Below, piece after piece: positions 58,801-64,000 of a stretch of 64,000 bases of DNA; the stretch's first letter is position 1, and every line of letters begins with the position of its first letter. The position numbers and the translations under genes were made by a program. Below the pieces are notes generated by a model. It made no database searches and was not told the origin of the DNA. It saw only the letters and a program-made list of their open reading frames with translations. This DNA is from Rhizophagus clarus (Eukaryota; Glomeromycota; Glomeromycetes; Glomerales; Glomeraceae), in contig BLAL01000086.1 of assembly GCA_015698045.1 (NCBI GenBank), positions 124,001 to 188,000 of the forward strand, read 5' to 3'.

Positions 58801-61800
58801 TATTTTTTTTTTGTATGATATTTACTTAATTGTTCTAAACTCTGTCCATTTCTTGGAAAGAAGGGGGAAGGGGTATTTTTTTTTTAATTATACAGGATGG
58901 ATTCTAGTACTTAATTGTGTTCATAATATTATATCATATATAAAAAATCAGTTAATTTTGATTGCAGTAATTCTTGGCATATCTTAATATCTTATCATGA
59001 TGTGAAATTAATAATTACGGTAATATTAAAAATTAGATTATGTCAACTCTTTTCGTATTCGTTACTGTAATTCGGGTTACATTTTACGAACGTTACCGAA
59101 TCTGTCCATCCAATAAATGTAGCGTGGTTTGGTGCAACTTTAGTTTTGGCTGGAGTTACCATAAATTCGATCAGAGTAAATATCACAAATTTTTTTTTTT
59201 TTTTGATTTGAAATCCCGATCCACTTAAACGTATTTTATTATGTAAAGTATGAAGAGTATGAAGATCGTGAGATAAAATGCGTCCATACTTTAAAAAAAA
59301 AAAACTAGCAAAACAGGTCAAAGAAAAAGTGTGACCGTACGATTGAATCTTCTGGTTCGTGACACCCAGTTTCTTTGTTTATTTAGGATTCAATTAAAAA
59401 TTGATTATTCGTATGTTATCTAATTAATAAATAACTTGTACGATTTTTACTTATTGATTTGATTATAAATATTTAATAAACCATTTCATTAATTTCATAA
59501 TTCATAATTCCGATAAAAATTCATAAACCTTTTTTGTGTGATACAAATAATGTGAACACCTCATTAAATGAAAGAATTGATGAAAAAAAGGTCTTAATTC
59601 ATGATGATTAACAAATTAATTGAAAAAAATGGATTAACTCCGATACATAATTTAATTCTGACATAAATATTTTTATTATTATTTCCAAAAAAAAAAAATA
59701 AAATAAATAAATTTTTTCGGGCTAACCGAACCGATTTTTAAAAAATTTATACGATGTATTATTTAATTGTAACAAAAAAATATATATATATATGTCTTGC
59801 AATAAAATTAATTAAAAATAAATATATTCATTATCATCATTTTGTTTCATAAATAAATTATCAAGTTTGTAAATATTATTTTATTTTTTAAGAAAAAAAA
59901 AACAAAAGGTTATGCACTGTACTTCAATTATTATTTCGGTAAAGAAGGAATCCGAGGAATAAATTTTGTTATGGTGTAACGAATATTAACAAACATAACT
60001 TTGATTTATTATTTATTATGTCCGGAGTAAACTCGGACTTTTTTTTTCTATCTTCATAATTGGATTAGTGATTCGTGTGACCATAATTTAATTTGAAAAA
60101 AACTCCTAAAAAGAAATAAAATTATTACCTTTTAAAATGATAAGAATCACTCATTCGAATCGACTTATTTGTTTAACTGGAATTGGACGTACCAATTTTT
60201 CAATAAAGTTTAAATGTAGAACTATATCTGATATCCAATCGTCCAATAAAGTCCAATAAAGACATGCAATTCTCCGATTAAATTTTGTAGTGCTGTATAT
60301 TGCAATTATTTTAAACTTTTACATACAAAAGTTATCCTATTTTTTAATTAAAAAAAAAAAAAAAAGATTAAGAAATGATATGGGATAGGATAAGAAAAAC
60401 CCATTGAGAGAAGGATAATTCTAAAGACCCCTATAGAAAAAAAATGTTCAGAATTTGCATTGATAGATATGTCCAGAAAATGTGAAGTTATCTGGATAAC
60501 GAGGACAAATTCCGGACAAATTATTGAATTTCTTCATTGACCAAGGCCAATAATAACAATAATATAAGACCAATGATAATAGATATAATTTTTCTTAAAG
60601 AAAATTCGATGAATGAAGCAAATATGCATTAGTCGAGACTTTACTAGGAAGCAAAGACAAAACTTGTTGAAAAATTCTACCATAAAGCAGCATATCAGTT
60701 GGCTGGCAATAAGTCAATTATCCAATGAATTGTTGCTATGTAGTACCAAATTGCTAATACAATTAACACGGTACCAAATGATCCAATTTGATAAAAGTAA
60801 CCGATTAAAGTAGTGGAATATAAAGTAACAATAAACAATAATGATCACATGTATTCTCGGAACAAATAGAAAAAGAGGAAGTAATATGGCAAAATATCCC
60901 AGTTAAATATTTGTAATATTAGACTTAAGATATAAATCTTAAAATAAGACTAAAGAAGAAAAAGCGTAAAGAATGGAGGAATCAATTATATCATTATATA
61001 ATTGGACGACTATTTCTTGGAATTTGCCGTTTTAATGCTGGTAAAAATTATTAGTTGTAAGATTATCTCGATCACGTGAATTTCAGTGCAGTTATCCTCA
61101 ACCAGAAATCTTACCTGTTATAAAACCTCTTATAATGATATTTATAGTACTTACAAAAGACTGTAATTGAAAATATTTCTGAGAGATTATGAGGACTGAT
61201 TTATGAGTGGCTCTATCTAACGTGTAAAATAATTATCTGCTTCTGTTTTAAAGTAATGAAATCAGTCAGATTGTTAGCACTTAATGGCTTACTATTTTTT
61301 TTAGTTAAAAGAATTATTAATAAAGTCTTCTTTTAAAAAACTTCAGTCCTTAACTCGTGAAAAATTTAAATCTATTTATTGGTTAGTCTATTAGGATCAT
61401 GCTGATTTTGACGGACCGATATCTTTTGGCTAAATAGTAAATACCTAAATATATTTCAACAATCCTATTTATGAAATTGTAATTGGCTCAAATTATGTCG
61501 ATCAAGACGTGCTTGAGCAACGCTACGCTATAAATACACGCGTATAATTAAAAAAAATAAAACAATTTTAATATATTGAACAAAAATCAGTAATGACTTT
61601 GACAGGCCTTCGATACTACAATTGACCTTAATAAAGAAGCATTTATTAAATTGATAACTTCGAGGCTCAATTTAAGAAGTACTAATAATAAGTCATTATT
61701 ATTTCTATGACATAATCAGTGAATAATATACTTTAAATTTCTTTGTCAATATACCAAGGAACTCAAATGTGAACACAACACCGGTTAAATATACGCAACA

Positions 61801-61938
61801 AACTTAAAATATAATTCCATAAAATTACCGTACAATTAATTACTGATTAAATTCATAAATTGGAAAATAACCATTCTGAATTACTCTTCATGGTTTCTCA
61901 TTACTTGTAAAATTTAATAATGAATACGGGAAAGAATA
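55852..61938. other. Long intergenic region
   Basis: About 6 kb without a supported gene. The 3' end of the oxidase transcript probably lies near an AATAAA at about 56342. A 110-bp patch of high G/C (57860-57965) is rich in GCGT/ACGC words and contains CACGTG. Elsewhere there are A/T runs. Short protein-like frames (for example 60613-60813) did not resolve into a family. Confidence 0.4.
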
Positions 61939-63933
61939 TTAAATATCAAAACCGATTTCTCTAGTAATATATCCTATGAATAAGAAAAATACATCAGATT
62001 GTAAATTTAAATATTGTTATTTATTATCTGTTATATATTAACTTACCATCATCTTTAGATTGTTTAGAATTTATATCGATATCAAATTTAAGTTCTTTTG
62101 TAACGTAATCTAAATGAAAATAGTTGATTTTTTAAAAAGTACTATAAGAACTATAAAAAACAGTTACAATTTACCATTGTTTTCGTCTTCAATTTGTTTA
62201 ATCTTTTTATTATTTGTACCTAAAAATTATATTTTTACACTAATAAACATTTGTTTTTACGTCAAAATAAAATTTTTTTTTCCGTACCGTTATCAGATTT
62301 GTTTCCAAATTGATTATCTCCAAGCTTTCTTTTATCTAAAAAAAATTATATAATTTATTAATAATTTAAACGAAATAAAATGAAATGTTATGCCAAATAA
62401 ACCAAATGATTACTATTAGAATTCCTTTGATAAAAATTAAATTGATCTAAAAATGTGTCGAAAGTTAATATAATTAACTTTATATTATGAAAAAAAAAAT
62501 ACAATTAGGAATTAAAATTACCAGGTTCTGAAATAATGGATTGACTTCTTAAGCTTCTTGTAGAAGCTGCGGATTTTATCATACCACTTAAATATCTACT
62601 CTTATATATGGCACTAGGATTATTTGCTACAGGCCCGATATCTGATGATCTTATTATCTCTGTATGAGAACATATAGTGTTTTCATTTTCAGTTATTACG
62701 CCAAATTTTTTTAATACTTCATCCGCTGTTGGCCTTTTATCAGGATCAGGATGCCAGCATTCTTTCATTAAATCAATATAACCATTAGGTGCATTTGTAA
62801 CAATTGGTGGACGTAAACCATCACATATTTCAATTATAAGTTCAATATTATGATTTCTATCCCAAAAAGGTCTTCTTCCTACCATTAGCTCCCACATAAT
62901 CATTCCAAAACTATATATATCTGAAGCTTCGGTATACTTTTTTCCTTGTAAAACCTCTGGTGCAACATAAGGAATTATGCCGTAATTTCCTCTTCATTAT
63001 CTGTTAATTCAGTTGTTAATTCAGTTGCTGATTTACTTGATCCTAAATCACATATTTTTGCATTCCATGGTTTATCAATGGATGGATTTAAAAGAATATT
63101 TCCACTATGTAAATCTCGATGTATAATCTTTACATCATGAATTTTAGAAAGCCCATTTATAATTTCATACAAACTATCCATCTTGTCATACCAACTAATG
63201 TCGTAAAAATCTTTGGTTATATAACGTGTCAAATCCGATTTATAATATGGCATAATAAATATAAGATCTTGAGTAACAGGATCTTGAGTAATGCCATAAT
63301 ATACATTAACATAACCATCATGAATGTCGTCAATCTTACTTCCTTCATTTAATGAATAATGATAAAACATCTTGAGCTGAAATAAAAATTCATTAATTAA
63401 AAATTATTAATCTTTACATTTGAAATCAATTAATAAAATTAATATGGAGTATTTACTTCATTTAGCTCTTTTGAGGTAATATTTTTAGAATCGGTAAGCT
63501 TTTTAAGAGCAACTGTTTTATGACTACCTCGTAGGGAATAATCTAGAGCACCAATATACGAAATTTTACAATCAATCCAAGTAGCTTTATAAATTTTACT
63601 AAAACCACCTTCACCAATAAATTCTATATTTATGAATTTGTCATAAGGAACAAACATCATTTTTCCATTATTCTTGTTAGGATAATTAGTTTGAGTATAT
63701 CTGATAAAATCGTCGATAACTTTATTTCCACTTTGTATAATTCTTTTTTTTGCATGGAAACAAGTATAACAAATCTGATGATTTTCGATTGAAGGTATTC
63801 TAATTTTATTACATTCACTACACTTCTTTCTTTTGCGCTTTAATTTAATTGTTGTCTGTGTTGATTGACTTGAAAGTGCGTCATTGGATAATAAAGAATC
63901 AATTTTATGTTTAATATTTATAGATTTTTCCAT
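61939..63933 (-). CDS. TKL-type protein kinase with Cys-rich N-terminus and micro-exon tail, one apparent indel
   Basis: Minus-strand exons: 63933-63457, 63376-62522, 62335-62288, 62219-62175, 62109-62047 and 61973-61939. Residues 38-58 hold a CxxC...CxxC pair ([17 protein letters not shown]), as in many kinases of these fungi. The kinase domain shows [14 protein letters not shown] (107-120), VALKK (Lys144), [13 protein letters not shown] (HRD 245-247), CDLGSSKS (DLG in place of DFG, 269-271), [21 protein letters not shown] and [12 protein letters not shown] single missing base near 62986 puts a stop just before the VAPEVL activation segment. Either inactivating or an assembly error. The tail is made of small exons of 35-63 nt, all joined in phase 1, encoding Asp/Glu/Asn/Lys-rich peptides that include [11 protein letters not shown] and [11 protein letters not shown]. 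Kinase target unknown. Confidence 0.8.
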
Positions 63934-64000
63934 GACGAAGTTAAAAATTTTTAAAATTTTTGAGCATTATAAACGTCTATTATAAATATTTCCAAATTTT

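Overview
The window is about 75-80% A+T, has short GT-AG introns (about 50-240 nt) and is crowded with mobile elements. Its genes come from families known to be expanded in arbuscular mycorrhizal fungi: HMG-box, SPRY, Crinkler-like and tyrosine-kinase-like (TKL) kinase genes. I infer a Glomeromycotina genome, most likely Rhizophagus or a close relative. No database was consulted. Intron boundaries and frames were worked out by eye.

Layout. Positions 1-32000 are a transposon graveyard. It holds three copies (873, 16183, and 20656 reversed) of a non-coding purine-strand element tipped with GGTGAnnTCACC palindromes. It also holds a family of foldback elements with shared AGGnTTCTGA-type termini and about 10-bp target duplications (13643, 15500, 25643, and a partial one at 2713). 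Other insertions are several MITEs, one decayed pogo/Tc5-type transposon (23080-25604), and a polyA-tailed retroposon carrying only an ORF1-like gene (27348-29408). Nesting can be read directly: purine element inside foldback element C, hAT-like MITE inside purine copy 3, pogo element at the junction of a SINE-like insertion. The only intact gene here is a small HMG-box gene (6934-7368). A decayed gene of unknown family lies at about 4562-5430.

Positions 33000-64000 are more gene-bearing. They hold a five-exon SPRY protein (33470-34470), a secreted double zinc-knuckle protein (39685-40314) and a Crinkler-like NTPase gene with frameshifts and a duplicated exon (42924-46029). These are followed by an intronless peptidoglycan amidase-like gene (47462-48175), an MFS permease of the allantoate/ACS type (48235-50018), a secreted copper-radical (glyoxal) oxidase (53769-55851) and a TKL-type kinase with a micro-exon tail (61939-63933).

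The genes do not form a pathway. Several are plausible interface genes: secreted oxidase, secreted zinc-knuckle protein, Crinkler and amidase. Three of the genes carry single-nucleotide indels in A/T runs or next to them, so base-level assembly error must be excluded before calling them pseudogenes. No tRNA, rRNA or CRISPR array was recognised.
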